A stretch of DNA of 64,000 bases from Nostoc edaphicum CCNP1411 (GTDB taxonomy: Bacteria; Cyanobacteriota; Cyanobacteriia; Cyanobacteriales; Nostocaceae): positions 6,843,001-6,907,000 of the forward strand of contig NZ_CP054698.1 in assembly GCF_014023275.1 (NCBI RefSeq), given 5' to 3'. The notes beneath the pieces were generated by a model. That model was not told the DNA's origin and made no database searches. It saw nothing but the letters and a program-made list of their open reading frames with translations. Of the stretch, positions 1 to 8,126 are shown piece by piece (within the stretch, counting starts at the first letter, position 1; each line of letters begins with the position of its first letter). Position numbers and translations under genes: made by a program.

Positions 1-172
1 AGTTGAGGATGTAACCCCCCTTTACTAGTGCCCTTGACTTCCCGCTCTACTTAGCTAATTTTTGAACAAACTTTAAGCTCTGGTACACCAACAAAAAAAT
101 GCGGGTTTTTGTGTGAGCCTAATTAATTCAAGCTATGTAGTGAGGAACGCTTTCGCTAAAGTTTAAGATGCC

Positions 173-349
173 TTATTTAGGAGTAGCTGCGGGTGTAGCT
201 GGGGGAGTAGCTGCGGGAGGTGCATCAGTTGGTTCACCTGTAGCCGCGGGAGTACTAGTACCAGTCCCACCACCACCACCACCTTCACAGGCTCCGAGAA
301 TCGCAGCCAGACTTAACATTAAAGCAAAACCAAAGATTTTTGTTTTCAT
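173..349 (-). CDS. Small lipoprotein, 58 aa (hypothetical)
   Basis: Not recognised as a named family. The minus strand carries an ATG frame of 58 residues preceded by a strong ribosome binding site (GAAAGAGGAGTT directly before the ATG). Residues 1-20 form a signal peptide (MKTKIFGFALMLSLAAILGA) ending in a lipobox, with Cys21 as the expected lipidated residue. The mature part is a Gly run (residues 23-28) followed by a Thr/Ala/Pro-rich tail (repeats of the type PAATP) with no folded domain visible. It would be anchored to a membrane, probably as a low-complexity surface or periplasmic peptide. The overlapping plus-strand frame at 168-428 is a shadow with a low-complexity translation and no comparable start signal. 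Confidence comes from the combination of RBS, lipobox and stop; the function is unknown. Confidence 0.7.
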   Translation of the reverse strand: MKTKIFGFALMLSLAAILGACEGGGGGGTGTSTPAATGEPTDAPPAATPPATPAATPK

Positions 350-831
350 AACTCCTCTTTCACCAATTGTGGCTAGAACAATTTTTCGCCTGTTGAATAC
401 GATACCGTATTTATTGCTTTTTTTTTAATGTTACAAGATTACATATTTAAAAAAACAATCCTTTGGGGTATTCTCTTTGGGATTGTATATCCTACAGCCA
501 TCTGATTAGTTTCTCTTAACTCAGGAGCAAAACTAAAATTACCAGTTTGAATAGTTAACTGAGCTATCATAGCAAAAAATTTTAGTTTTTTTTCATGGAG
601 TATTGCACCTTGCTACCCGACATTGCCATACTTTAGGTGCGATACCTAAGAGGTAGGCTGTCCAGTTTATAATCGCTGATTGGAAACATTGGTGCAGCTA
701 CCTATCAGAACAGTTAAAAGAGTGTAGTCTGTTATGTGTGCTTGTTGCACCGAAGGTGATTGTAACCTCAGCAAAAAAAGACAATTTAGACAATCAATCT
801 AAAGTACAGTATTTCCCATCTAAAAAAATCT
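350..831. other. Intergenic region with no clear gene
   Basis: This stretch of about 480 bases separates the divergently placed small lipoprotein gene and the FtsL-like gene. It is AT-rich. A 43-codon minus-strand frame (439-570) has no ribosome binding site and is not called. Promoters for both flanking genes must lie here, but no convincing sigma-70 pair or known regulatory motif stands out. Confidence 0.4.
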
Positions 832-1530
832 ATGGTAGTTGCTCGTAAATCTGCTGTTTCTACAAGAGGTAATCGGTTCTGGCAAAATTCTATCCTTTCT
901 TTAGGGAGGCGACGCTCTGCGCCTACTGACTCAGCAACACGGAGCGCTTCTACATCAGCTACCCAAGCCGCACCAGTATCCTCTCAAAGACAACGGCGTT
1001 CCTCAAAAAAGTTAGCGGTTTCTCCCACCAATGAGGCAGTTATGCCCAAATCGGTGAAAGAGTTGGGTAGACAAAAAGTGCCAAATCTTTATGAGCAGTC
1101 GAGTACTAAGCAGAAGAGTTCGGGGGTAGGTTTTCTTCGCTTCCCCACAACACCTAATTCTGGAGCGACACCTGGGTGGTTGCTGCGCTTGTACACCTTT
1201 CATCGTTATTCGTCAGTTTTGGCGTTCTTGTTAGTAGCATCGACACTTGCTGTTTATGGCTGCACAGTATATTCCCAAGAGCTTTGGAGCCAGTCATATC
1301 GAAGACTACAAAAGCTCCAACGTCATGAGCGAATGCTAACGACAACTAATGCAACGCTGACAAATAAAATGGCTGATGAAGCAGAACAACCAACAGCAGG
1401 GCTGGTTTCACCAACTCCTCAAGGGATGATTTTCTTGCCTCCAGCATCTCTAAGTCCTAAGCCAGAATCGTCTAATACAACGCCAAGTTCTGAAACGAAA
1501 CAGCAAACACTCTCGCCACTGGGATACTAA
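832..1530 (+). CDS. Bitopic coiled-coil membrane protein, candidate FtsL-like divisome subunit
   Basis: The protein has 232 residues. A basic, Ser/Thr-rich cytoplasmic N-terminus (1-120) is followed by a single membrane span (about 128-147, around AFLLVASTLAVYGC) and a short helical, heptad-like segment (about 148-185) rich in Leu, Gln and Arg. The tail (186-232) is Pro/Ser/Thr-rich. Sequence shows directly the one-span topology and the coiled-coil-like segment just outside the membrane. FtsL, which works with FtsB and FtsQ to activate FtsWI, has this topology and in many bacteria is encoded immediately upstream of ftsI, as here (192 bases before ftsI, same strand). The FtsL assignment is inference from topology and position, because FtsL diverges too much to recognise by eye. 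The long disordered N-terminus and tail are unusual for FtsL. Confidence 0.6.
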   Translation: MVVARKSAVSTRGNRFWQNSILSLGRRRSAPTDSATRSASTSATQAAPVSSQRQRRSSKKLAVSPTNEAVMPKSVKELGRQKVPNLYEQSSTKQKSSGVGFLRFPTTPNSGATPGWLLRLYTFHRYSSVLAFLLVASTLAVYGCTVYSQELWSQSYRRLQKLQRHERMLTTTNATLTNKMADEAEQPTAGLVSPTPQGMIFLPPASLSPKPESSNTTPSSETKQQTLSPLGY

Positions 1531-1630
1531 TCGTAATTGGTAATCGCGAAGATTGTGCTTCAAAGAGATGAAAAATGCTGCAATTTGAGTTTCCACCTCT
1601 TGATCTGTAGTTTTATTTTGGAGAATTGGT

Positions 1631-1722
1631 AAAAGGTTAAGAGTCATTATTCATTTGTCATTAGTGATTAGGACTCAGATTTGTGGCAAATGACAAAAGA
1701 CAAATGACAAAGGACAAACCCA
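1631..1722. repeat. Short direct/inverted repeats (CAAATGACAAA type) before ftsI
   Basis: The intergenic DNA just ahead of ftsI contains several copies of a CAAATGACAAA-like word, plus its complement TTTGTCATT, ending a few bases before the ATG. Such short repeats are common between Nostoc genes. They leave little room for a separate promoter, which fits co-transcription with the upstream gene. Confidence 0.5.
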
Positions 1723-3561
1723 ATGCAGAAGTCACCAAGCAGAACAAAATTTAGAAAGTTTCGGAATTCAGCTTTTACAAGGCGACAAAAGGGTTATAGA
1801 CAAGGGCTTTTGGGAAGATTAGCCTCTAATATCCAAGACCAAACATCCAGCACCAAGTCTCGAATGTTCATAGTCTGGGGCGTATTAATGGCAGCCGGGT
1901 TGGGGTTGGGTGTCAAGTTGTATAATCTACAAATTGTCAAGGGACCAAAGTTAACTGAGCAAGCACGCAGCCAGCAAATGTTGAATTTGCGACCTTTTAT
2001 GCCTCGTCGCCCGGTGGTAGATCGCAATAGTAATCTGTTGGCGATTGACCGCCCTGTGTATACTTTGTACGCTCATCCCAAGCTTTTTGATAAGTCTAAT
2101 GAGGATATAGCAGAGCGACTTGCCCCAATATTGGCAAAAGATACAGCCGAATTGGTAAAAACGTTTCAAAGCAAAAAAAGCGGAATTATACTTGCCCCAG
2201 CGATACCAGAAGAAATGATCGATCGCGTCATTTCTTTGCGCTTAAATGGGCTGGAGTGGATTCAAAAATACTCTCGATTTTACCCACCAGACGATTTGGT
2301 TGCTGATGTGGTGGGCTATGTGAATATTGACCGCCGTGGTCAAGCAGGTGTGGAATACTCTCAAGAGAAGTTGCTAGAACGTCCTGTACAAACGGTGCGG
2401 CTCAGTCGGTCGGGTGATGGCTCACTGATGCCTGATCATGCCCCTGAAGGTTTTTTGCATTTTGATGATTTGCGATTGCAACTCACTATTGATAGTCGTC
2501 TGCAACGAATTGCCCGCGTTGCGCTCAAACAACAAATGGATAAGTTTAATGCCAAACGTGGGGCGGTAATTGTAATGGATGCGTTGGATGGTTCCTTACT
2601 CGCCCTCGTTTCTCAACCTACTTATAACCCTAATGAATATGGTAAAGCTAATATCTCGCTATTTAAAAACTGGACGGTAGCGGATCTTTATGAACCGGGA
2701 TCGACTTTTAAGCCTTTGAATGTGGCGATCGCTCTGGAAAATGGTGTGATCAAAGCCGATGATGTGTTTAATGACTCCGGTTCTATTCGAGTAGCTAATT
2801 ACACGATTAAAAATGCTATGAACAATGGTTATGGGCAAATCAACATTGCCCAAATCCTCCAAAATTCTAGCAACATTGGTATGGTGAAAATTATCCAACG
2901 CTTAAAGCCTTCAATCTACTACAACTGGCTAGAACGCTTGGGGCTAGGACAAAAAGTTGATACAGATTTACCTTTTGAAGCTAGTGGTCGGCTCAAAAGT
3001 CAAGAAGAATTTATCGCTTCGCCAATTGAACCAGCTACTACTTCTTTTGGGCAAGGTTTTTCTATGACACCGTTACAGCTAGTGCAAATGCACGGCGCTT
3101 TAGCCAATGGCGGTAAGTTGGTAACACCCCATGTAGTCCAAGGGTTGATTGATACCAAAGGGCAGATGCATGATTCACCCAATCGCACTATACCACGCCA
3201 AATTTTCTCAGCCGCAACAGCCCAAAAGGTTGTGGAAATGATGGAAACTGTTGTGACTGACGGCAGCGGAAAGGCTTCACAAATTCCTGGATATCGGATT
3301 GCTGGTAAAACTGGTACAGCCCAAAAAGCTAGTCCCTCTGGCGGCTACATCAAGGGTGCTAGGATGACCAGCTTTGTGGCTATTTTACCGGTGGAATCTC
3401 CTCGCTATGTAGTGTTTGCACTGGTGGATGAGCCAAAAGGAGAAAGTGCTTATGGTTCTACTGTCGCTGCGCCAATTGTCAAGTCGGTGATCGAAGCGCT
3501 GATTCCTCTTGAAGAGATTCCGCCAAGTAAGGCGATTGAGCAACGGACGGAAGCGCCGTAG
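1723..3561 (+). CDS. ftsI: Peptidoglycan D,D-transpeptidase FtsI (PBP3-like, class B)
   Basis: This 612-residue class B penicillin-binding protein cross-links septal peptidoglycan in the divisome. A basic cytoplasmic N-terminus (1-47) is followed by a membrane anchor (about 48-67), a dimerisation/pedestal domain (about 85-240) and the transpeptidase domain (about 275-590). All three active-site motifs are present: STFK at 327-330 (acyl-enzyme serine 327), SSN at 382-384 and KTGT at 529-532. Length fits the family. The ATG at 1723 is preceded by repeat DNA with only a weak ribosome binding site. The FtsL-like gene lies directly upstream on the same strand, which supports a small division operon. 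A class B PBP of the elongation type (PBP2/MrdA) is less likely, given the sequence around the active site and this neighbour. Confidence 0.93.
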   Translation: MQKSPSRTKFRKFRNSAFTRRQKGYRQGLLGRLASNIQDQTSSTKSRMFIVWGVLMAAGLGLGVKLYNLQIVKGPKLTEQARSQQMLNLRPFMPRRPVVDRNSNLLAIDRPVYTLYAHPKLFDKSNEDIAERLAPILAKDTAELVKTFQSKKSGIILAPAIPEEMIDRVISLRLNGLEWIQKYSRFYPPDDLVADVVGYVNIDRRGQAGVEYSQEKLLERPVQTVRLSRSGDGSLMPDHAPEGFLHFDDLRLQLTIDSRLQRIARVALKQQMDKFNAKRGAVIVMDALDGSLLALVSQPTYNPNEYGKANISLFKNWTVADLYEPGSTFKPLNVAIALENGVIKADDVFNDSGSIRVANYTIKNAMNNGYGQINIAQILQNSSNIGMVKIIQRLKPSIYYNWLERLGLGQKVDTDLPFEASGRLKSQEEFIASPIEPATTSFGQGFSMTPLQLVQMHGALANGGKLVTPHVVQGLIDTKGQMHDSPNRTIPRQIFSAATAQKVVEMMETVVTDGSGKASQIPGYRIAGKTGTAQKASPSGGYIKGARMTSFVAILPVESPRYVVFALVDEPKGESAYGSTVAAPIVKSVIEALIPLEEIPPSKAIEQRTEAP

Positions 3562-3612
3562 GGATTGGGGATTGGAGATTGGGGACTAGGGACTGGGGAC
3601 TGGGGAATAATC
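3562..3612. repeat. Short tandem heptanucleotide-type repeat (GGGGATT/GGGGACT)
   Basis: Directly after the ftsI stop codon there is a run of GGATTGGGGATTGGAGATTGG-like and GGGGACT units. This is the class of short tandemly repeated sequence (STRR) known from Nostoc and Anabaena genomes. Similar runs appear in this window near 16000-16060, 54360-54400 and after 63839. Confidence 0.75.
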
Positions 3613-3736
3613 CTTCTCTTCTAAACTTAATTTTTCTTTATAACCAAGGAAAGAGGTACAGAAAGCTACTGGTGTGGAAACCTAGATATTAGCGGTGAAA
3701 GTAATTTATCACTTTTCCAAAGGTACCGAAGATTCC

Positions 3737-4834
3737 ATGCAAAGCAATTTAGTTATATTTCCGAAAGCTGGGGCTACGAAAAATAGCACGCAAACTGAAG
3801 AAAGAACAATTACCAAGTATGACCGTGCTGAGGAGCAATTTATAGAACTGCTGGCAATGGAGGATTTGGATCATAAACTGGATGTCAAGCCTTCAAGAGC
3901 CAGTGAGTTTGAACAGGCGCTCTCAACCGCAATTCGTGCTGCGTATGGAAACGATCGCTCTGATGAACAGGCTCACCGTTTTCTGCAACGTATACTTTAT
4001 CGAATTAATCGCCTAAAGCTGTTTTGGTACGATGATTTGCACAATTATACCAACGAGCGATCGCTGTATTTGTACTCATGTCGTGACCAAATTGAAACAG
4101 CTTGGCAAAACTGGGAACTCGCACAAATTGATGTGGCTGCACTACCAAAATTGGATGTAAAACAAGCTTTAATTGAGCGCACATCTGCCGATTTAGATCC
4201 GCCTATGTCGGAGAGTAGCCGCTATATTCGTGAAGAAATGACTGAAGCTGGTTATCGTCACTTGCTAGCGATCGGCTCTTTTGATGGCTTGGTTGAAGCG
4301 AGTCATCTTTCCCGGATTTTGGGTGGTACTGCTAATGAAGTGCAGTGTACGCTGATGCGGGTACTCATTGAAGAATACGGCAATGGTCGTTTATCTCGCA
4401 AGCACTCGACATTTTTTGCTCAAATGCTGGCTGAATTTGGAATGAACACTGAACCAGAGGCATATTTCGATTTAGTACCTTGGGAAGTGTTGGCTTCTAC
4501 CAATCATAACTTTCTGGTGACTGAGCGCAAACGCGATTTTCTGCGTTACAGCGGCGGGTTGACCTATTTTGAAGTAGCTGGCCCTGCGGTTTACAAGAAT
4601 TATTTGGTGGCGGCGCAACGACTGGGACTCTCAGAAGTAGCGGTGGGTTATTGGGAACTACACATCAGGGAAGATGAACGCCACGGCCGTTGGATGTTAG
4701 ATGATGTGGCTCTGCCATTAGCAGAACGATATCCCAATGATGCGTGGGAACTGGTGCTTGGGTACGACCAACAGAAACTTCTGGGCGATCGCGCCGCTGC
4801 TGCTGTTGTGCGATCAATACGCCAAGCAGAATAA
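3737..4834 (+). CDS. Iron-containing redox enzyme family protein (heme-oxygenase-like fold)
   Basis: The predicted 365-residue protein belongs by appearance to the heme-oxygenase-like diiron oxidase/oxygenase superfamily. The C-terminal half is all-helical and contains the characteristic cluster YWELHIREDERHGRWMLDD, giving candidate metal ligands Glu, His, Asp and His, and upstream EEYGNG with SRKHSTFF giving further Glu and His ligands. Members use a non-heme diiron centre for oxidations, but the substrate of this cyanobacterial branch is not known to me. The N-terminal about 100 residues are less distinctive. A GTG at 3695 would add 14 residues (MKVIYHF...); the ATG at 3737 gives the more natural N-terminus MQSNLVIFPKAG. 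It stands alone, downstream of ftsI and repeat DNA. Confidence 0.75.
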   Translation: MQSNLVIFPKAGATKNSTQTEERTITKYDRAEEQFIELLAMEDLDHKLDVKPSRASEFEQALSTAIRAAYGNDRSDEQAHRFLQRILYRINRLKLFWYDDLHNYTNERSLYLYSCRDQIETAWQNWELAQIDVAALPKLDVKQALIERTSADLDPPMSESSRYIREEMTEAGYRHLLAIGSFDGLVEASHLSRILGGTANEVQCTLMRVLIEEYGNGRLSRKHSTFFAQMLAEFGMNTEPEAYFDLVPWEVLASTNHNFLVTERKRDFLRYSGGLTYFEVAGPAVYKNYLVAAQRLGLSEVAVGYWELHIREDERHGRWMLDDVALPLAERYPNDAWELVLGYDQQKLLGDRAAAAVVRSIRQAE

Positions 4835-5060
4835 GCCAATTTACTCTTGTGAGAAATATCAACAATTAAAACTTCAAAATAGCAGGTTATTCTTAGCGTT
4901 TTAATTTGACATTCCTAAGCCATTTTATTGCTAATTCACCTGCAAATAAATTTCTTTAGCAGCCATTTGCTAAGGGAACAGTTTTTTATTGCCTTAATTA
5001 CAAGGTAATAAATAACCTCCATACTAGATTGATTATACCTTACCTTTGAATTGTAGTCAA

Positions 5061-5756
5061 ATGAAAGATATCTTTTTTTGTCCTGAAGAATCTAATTTCT
5101 ACTCAAACTGCTTAGAAAACTTTGTTCTCAGAAATTGTAAAAATTACGAATCTATTGTTGAGTTTGGTTCAGGAGATGGTAGCCCTGTAATTAATTCTTT
5201 ATTGAGAAATAAGTTTGATGGAATCATTCAGGGATTTGAGTTAAATACTTCTGCATGGAAAGTCGCAAATTCAACTATCGATGAATACGATCTCACTAAT
5301 AAGTACATTATCCATAATTCATCTTTGTTTAATTCTTCTCAACCCGATGCCGATTACCTTGTAGCCAATCCACCCTATCTACCTGCACCGGATAACGATA
5401 TTTATATGCCACTCTTATTTGGAGGCGTAGATGGAGCTACAGTTACCAACAAGCTTTTATCGTTAGGTTATGAAAATGTGTTGGTTTTAATATCTAGTTT
5501 TTCTAATCCAACAAGTACGCTAAACCTCGCAAAAGAAAATGGTTATTCTGTTCAAAACTTCATGGTTTTACCTTTGCAGTTCGGCTACTATAGCTCTGAT
5601 CCCAAGGTAAAGAAGCACATCGAAAAACTCCGAAAAAATAAGATGGCATTTTATTCTGGCGATTATTATTTTCTAGCTGGCGTTTTATTTAAAAAATGCC
5701 AGGAATCTGTAATTGATTTATCTAATCAATTAGCTCAGGTGATGACTAGTTTGTGA
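5061..5756 (+). CDS. Putative class I SAM-dependent methyltransferase with NPPY motif
   Basis: The 231-residue protein carries a glycine-rich SAM-binding motif I (VEFGSGDGSP, about residues 32-41) and a motif IV VANPPYLPAP (about 105-114). NPPY is the catalytic motif of N-methyltransferases that modify adenine in DNA or glutamine in release factors (HemK/PrmC type). It lacks the N-terminal helical domain of PrmC and is shorter than typical DNA methyltransferases, so the substrate is open. A TTG at 5046 would add five residues; the ATG at 5061 is preferred, although neither has a strong ribosome binding site. No restriction endonuclease lies beside it. It converges with the phosphodiesterase gene across a shared hairpin. 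Confidence 0.65.
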   Translation: MKDIFFCPEESNFYSNCLENFVLRNCKNYESIVEFGSGDGSPVINSLLRNKFDGIIQGFELNTSAWKVANSTIDEYDLTNKYIIHNSSLFNSSQPDADYLVANPPYLPAPDNDIYMPLLFGGVDGATVTNKLLSLGYENVLVLISSFSNPTSTLNLAKENGYSVQNFMVLPLQFGYYSSDPKVKKHIEKLRKNKMAFYSGDYYFLAGVLFKKCQESVIDLSNQLAQVMTSL

Positions 5757-5770
5757 AGATGCTAAATCTC

Positions 5771-5803
5771 AGATTCCCGACTGATTTAACCATTCGGGAA
5801 TCT
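5771..5803. terminator. Hairpin between convergent genes, likely bidirectional terminator
   Basis: AGATTCCCGA and TCGGGAATCT form a perfect 10-bp stem with a 13-base loop, placed 15 bases after the methyltransferase stop and before the end of the convergent phosphodiesterase gene. The T-rich follow-up is weak. Confidence 0.6.
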
Positions 5804-5844
5804 TATTGTGCATTACTACAATTTTGATTTTATGTTCTCGAATT

Positions 5845-6858
5845 TCATGGGGAACCAAGTTTAAACCGAGGGTTTTCAGTGACAGCAAAGGCCGTATCTG
5901 GATAGTCACTAAATACGCCATCAATACCTAAGCTGAAAAATAATTCATATTCCCCTTGGGGATTTCCTTGAAAATCTAGGGGCAAAAAGCAGTCTTCATT
6001 GCGGAAAGTCCAGACATGAACCAGCAAACCAGCCGCATGAGCATCTGTGACTAAAGATGTAGGCGATTGCAATTTACCATTGCTGTCTCTCGGAACCAGC
6101 AAATTTTTATGAACGCCAACTGCTTGTGCATATTTAGCAATTTCTTCTAAACCTGATGCAGTGGCTAAATCTGCATAGGTGCGATTGCAGCCACTAACGA
6201 CAAAATCATAAGGTTTACCACTGTCATTTAGCAATTGCACCAGAGGTAAATCAGTCTTTGTAGATAAATCTTGTAAATTACCCACTTCAAAAGACTGAAT
6301 GAAAACAGGTGCATTAGCGCCCTGATAACCGTTGGCTGTCAAAGTCGCAAGTAGAGGTGCTTCTAGGGCTAACCCAATAGATTGAAAGTAAGTTGGGTGC
6401 TTAGTTTCTGGGTAAATACCGATCGCACGATTAATTTCGGCACTTTTAACCTTGACTAAATCGATGATTTCTTGGAGAGTGGGAATTTCTAAGAGTCCAT
6501 CATAGGTGGTATTTTGCGATCGCAGTTGCCCAATTCGCTCCTTAGCTCGTAGTGTTTTTATTTCTGTCAAGGTAAAGTCTTCAGTAAACCAGCCAGTTTT
6601 CGATTCGCCATCAATTATTTTGGTGGTTTGACGGTAAGCAAATTCTGCATGGCTAGCAACATCAGTGGTTTCAGAAATCTCATTTTCGTGACGAGCAATT
6701 AAAACACCGTCTTTGGTGGAAACTAAATCAGGTTCAATATAATCAGCGCCTAGTGCGATGCCTAATTCATAAGCAGCCAAAGTATGTTCTGGACGATAGC
6801 CGCTAGCACCTCGGTGTGCAATAATAATTGCAGGTGTATTTTGCAGAATTCTAGTCAT
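5845..6858 (-). CDS. Glycerophosphodiester phosphodiesterase
   Basis: This enzyme hydrolyses deacylated phospholipids (glycerophosphodiesters) to glycerol-3-phosphate and an alcohol. The GDPD signature starts near the N-terminus: AHRGASGYRPEHT supplies the catalytic His-Arg and a Glu, then YIEPDLV supplies the metal-binding Glu and Asp, and the downstream IARHENEIS supplies the second catalytic His. The length (337 residues) fits the GlpQ-type branch. A GTG at 6909 would add 17 residues, but the ATG at 6858 follows a purine-rich GGCGGGGAAAG stretch and starts just before the conserved domain. There is no clear secretion signal in the shorter form, so a cytoplasmic location is more likely than the periplasm. 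Confidence 0.88.
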   Translation of the reverse strand: MTRILQNTPAIIIAHRGASGYRPEHTLAAYELGIALGADYIEPDLVSTKDGVLIARHENEISETTDVASHAEFAYRQTTKIIDGESKTGWFTEDFTLTEIKTLRAKERIGQLRSQNTTYDGLLEIPTLQEIIDLVKVKSAEINRAIGIYPETKHPTYFQSIGLALEAPLLATLTANGYQGANAPVFIQSFEVGNLQDLSTKTDLPLVQLLNDSGKPYDFVVSGCNRTYADLATASGLEEIAKYAQAVGVHKNLLVPRDSNGKLQSPTSLVTDAHAAGLLVHVWTFRNEDCFLPLDFQGNPQGEYELFFSLGIDGVFSDYPDTAFAVTENPRFKLGSP

Positions 6859-6997
6859 TACTTTCCCCGCCTCAAAAAACTGGCATATTAAAGAGAAAGA
6901 TATTAACACATAACGGAAAACATAAATCTAGTAGCGCATAAAAAGCATAGTAAACTCTAAGTAAACACATCAATAAATAGATCACTCAACGTTTATT

Positions 6998-7969
6998 ATG
7001 TCTGAAAAATTTTCAAATAAATGTCCTGTTTGCAACCATGATGGCATCCATATTCGTTCATTATCTCAAAAAAATATTATCAGCGAATTAGAAGATTATT
7101 TTGCCGAAAAGCCTCCAGAAAAAATTGAAATCATAGACTATGAAATACAGCAATGTAAAAATTGCTCGCTTGAATATGCTTTCCCTTTAGAAGCAGGCAG
7201 CCAGTCATTTTATCAATGGGTTACTACAAGAGTTGGTTATTATCCAGAGTCTAGATGGGAATGGTTGGCGGTTATTGAGCAAATAAAAAAGCGAGAAAGA
7301 CAAAATTCGATTTCTGTCTTAGATGTGGGCTGCGGAGGAGGTAATTTTCTGGAAATTGCTGCTAAAAAACTTTCAAATACTCGTATAGTTGGCTTGGATA
7401 CAACTCCAGAATCTGTTGACCAATGTCAGAAAAGAGGATTTGAAGTTTATTGTGAAACAATTGAGAGTTTTTACAATAAATTTTCTAGTGAAAAGTTTAA
7501 CTATGTATTGTCTTTTCATTGCTTAGAACATATTAGCCAACCAAAGGAATTTATTGCATCAATGCTTTCTGTTCTGAAACCGATGGGTAGTATCTTGATT
7601 AGTACTCCTTATTCACCCATGTCAGTTGAATCAGATTGGTTTGATATATTAAATCATCCACCACATCATATACTACGTTTTAGTAAAAAATCTTACGAAG
7701 AACTAGCACGTCAACTAGGCTGTGAGATAGAATTTTATATGCCACCTGCAAATTCTGCGATCGCACGAGCAGCAAATAATTTTAGTTTATCTAAATTCGG
7801 CAAAAATCAAACAGTATCGAAGTTGAGACTACTCCAAGCAATACTAAAAGATCCTAGTCTATTTTGGAAAATCTTCTCTCGTCAATTAGGGCGCGATCGC
7901 GTTAATGGAACTGTTGCCGCAGATATGGTTTTAGTGGAATTCAAGCTATCCTCAAAAAGTAGTATATAA
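6998..7969 (+). CDS. Class I SAM-dependent methyltransferase with N-terminal zinc-ribbon-like motif
   Basis: The 323-residue protein has a likely zinc-binding pair of Cys motifs (Cys9/Cys12 in CPVC and Cys53/Cys56 in CKNC) followed by a Rossmann methyltransferase domain with motif I VLDVGCGGGNF (107-117), an acidic loop at VGLDTTP, and the SFHCLEHISQP segment typical of small-molecule methyltransferases. The zinc-ribbon plus methyltransferase layout is common in enzymes acting on sugars or secondary metabolites, but no substrate can be named. It is divergent from the phosphodiesterase gene. A HIP1-like GCGATCGC lies inside the gene at about 7902. Confidence 0.75.
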   Translation: MSEKFSNKCPVCNHDGIHIRSLSQKNIISELEDYFAEKPPEKIEIIDYEIQQCKNCSLEYAFPLEAGSQSFYQWVTTRVGYYPESRWEWLAVIEQIKKRERQNSISVLDVGCGGGNFLEIAAKKLSNTRIVGLDTTPESVDQCQKRGFEVYCETIESFYNKFSSEKFNYVLSFHCLEHISQPKEFIASMLSVLKPMGSILISTPYSPMSVESDWFDILNHPPHHILRFSKKSYEELARQLGCEIEFYMPPANSAIARAANNFSLSKFGKNQTVSKLRLLQAILKDPSLFWKIFSRQLGRDRVNGTVAADMVLVEFKLSSKSSI

Positions 7970-7984
7970 ATTATTTAAGATATA

Positions 7985-8126
7985 ATACCAATTCTTTATG
8001 AAGACGCATAGAAAGAACCCCACCGCCGGCGGCACCTCCCTTGGTAATGAAGCCCAAACCCTGGATTTACCCCCCTTAGTCCCCCCTTGCAAAGGGGGGA
8101 AATATCCGGTTCTCCCCCAATACATC
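7985..8126. repeat. C-rich dispersed repeat flanking the IS4 relic
   Basis: This stretch holds a run of CCCC-rich words with a CCCCCTTGCAAAGGGGGG palindrome. The complementary relative (CTTTGCAAGGGGGAG, then AGAGGGGG) lies on the other side of the IS at 9614-9640, so the element sits between inverted copies of the repeat. Confidence 0.5.

Noticed and set aside
168..428. Plus-strand frame of 86 codons over the lipoprotein
   Set aside because: Its translation is Gly/Ala/Pro low complexity in the first half and hydrophobic at the end, with no ribosome binding site. The minus strand carries a much better signal-peptide gene.
439..570. Minus-strand frame of 43 codons
   Set aside because: No ribosome binding site and no recognisable features; upstream is a T/A-rich tract. 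Could be random.
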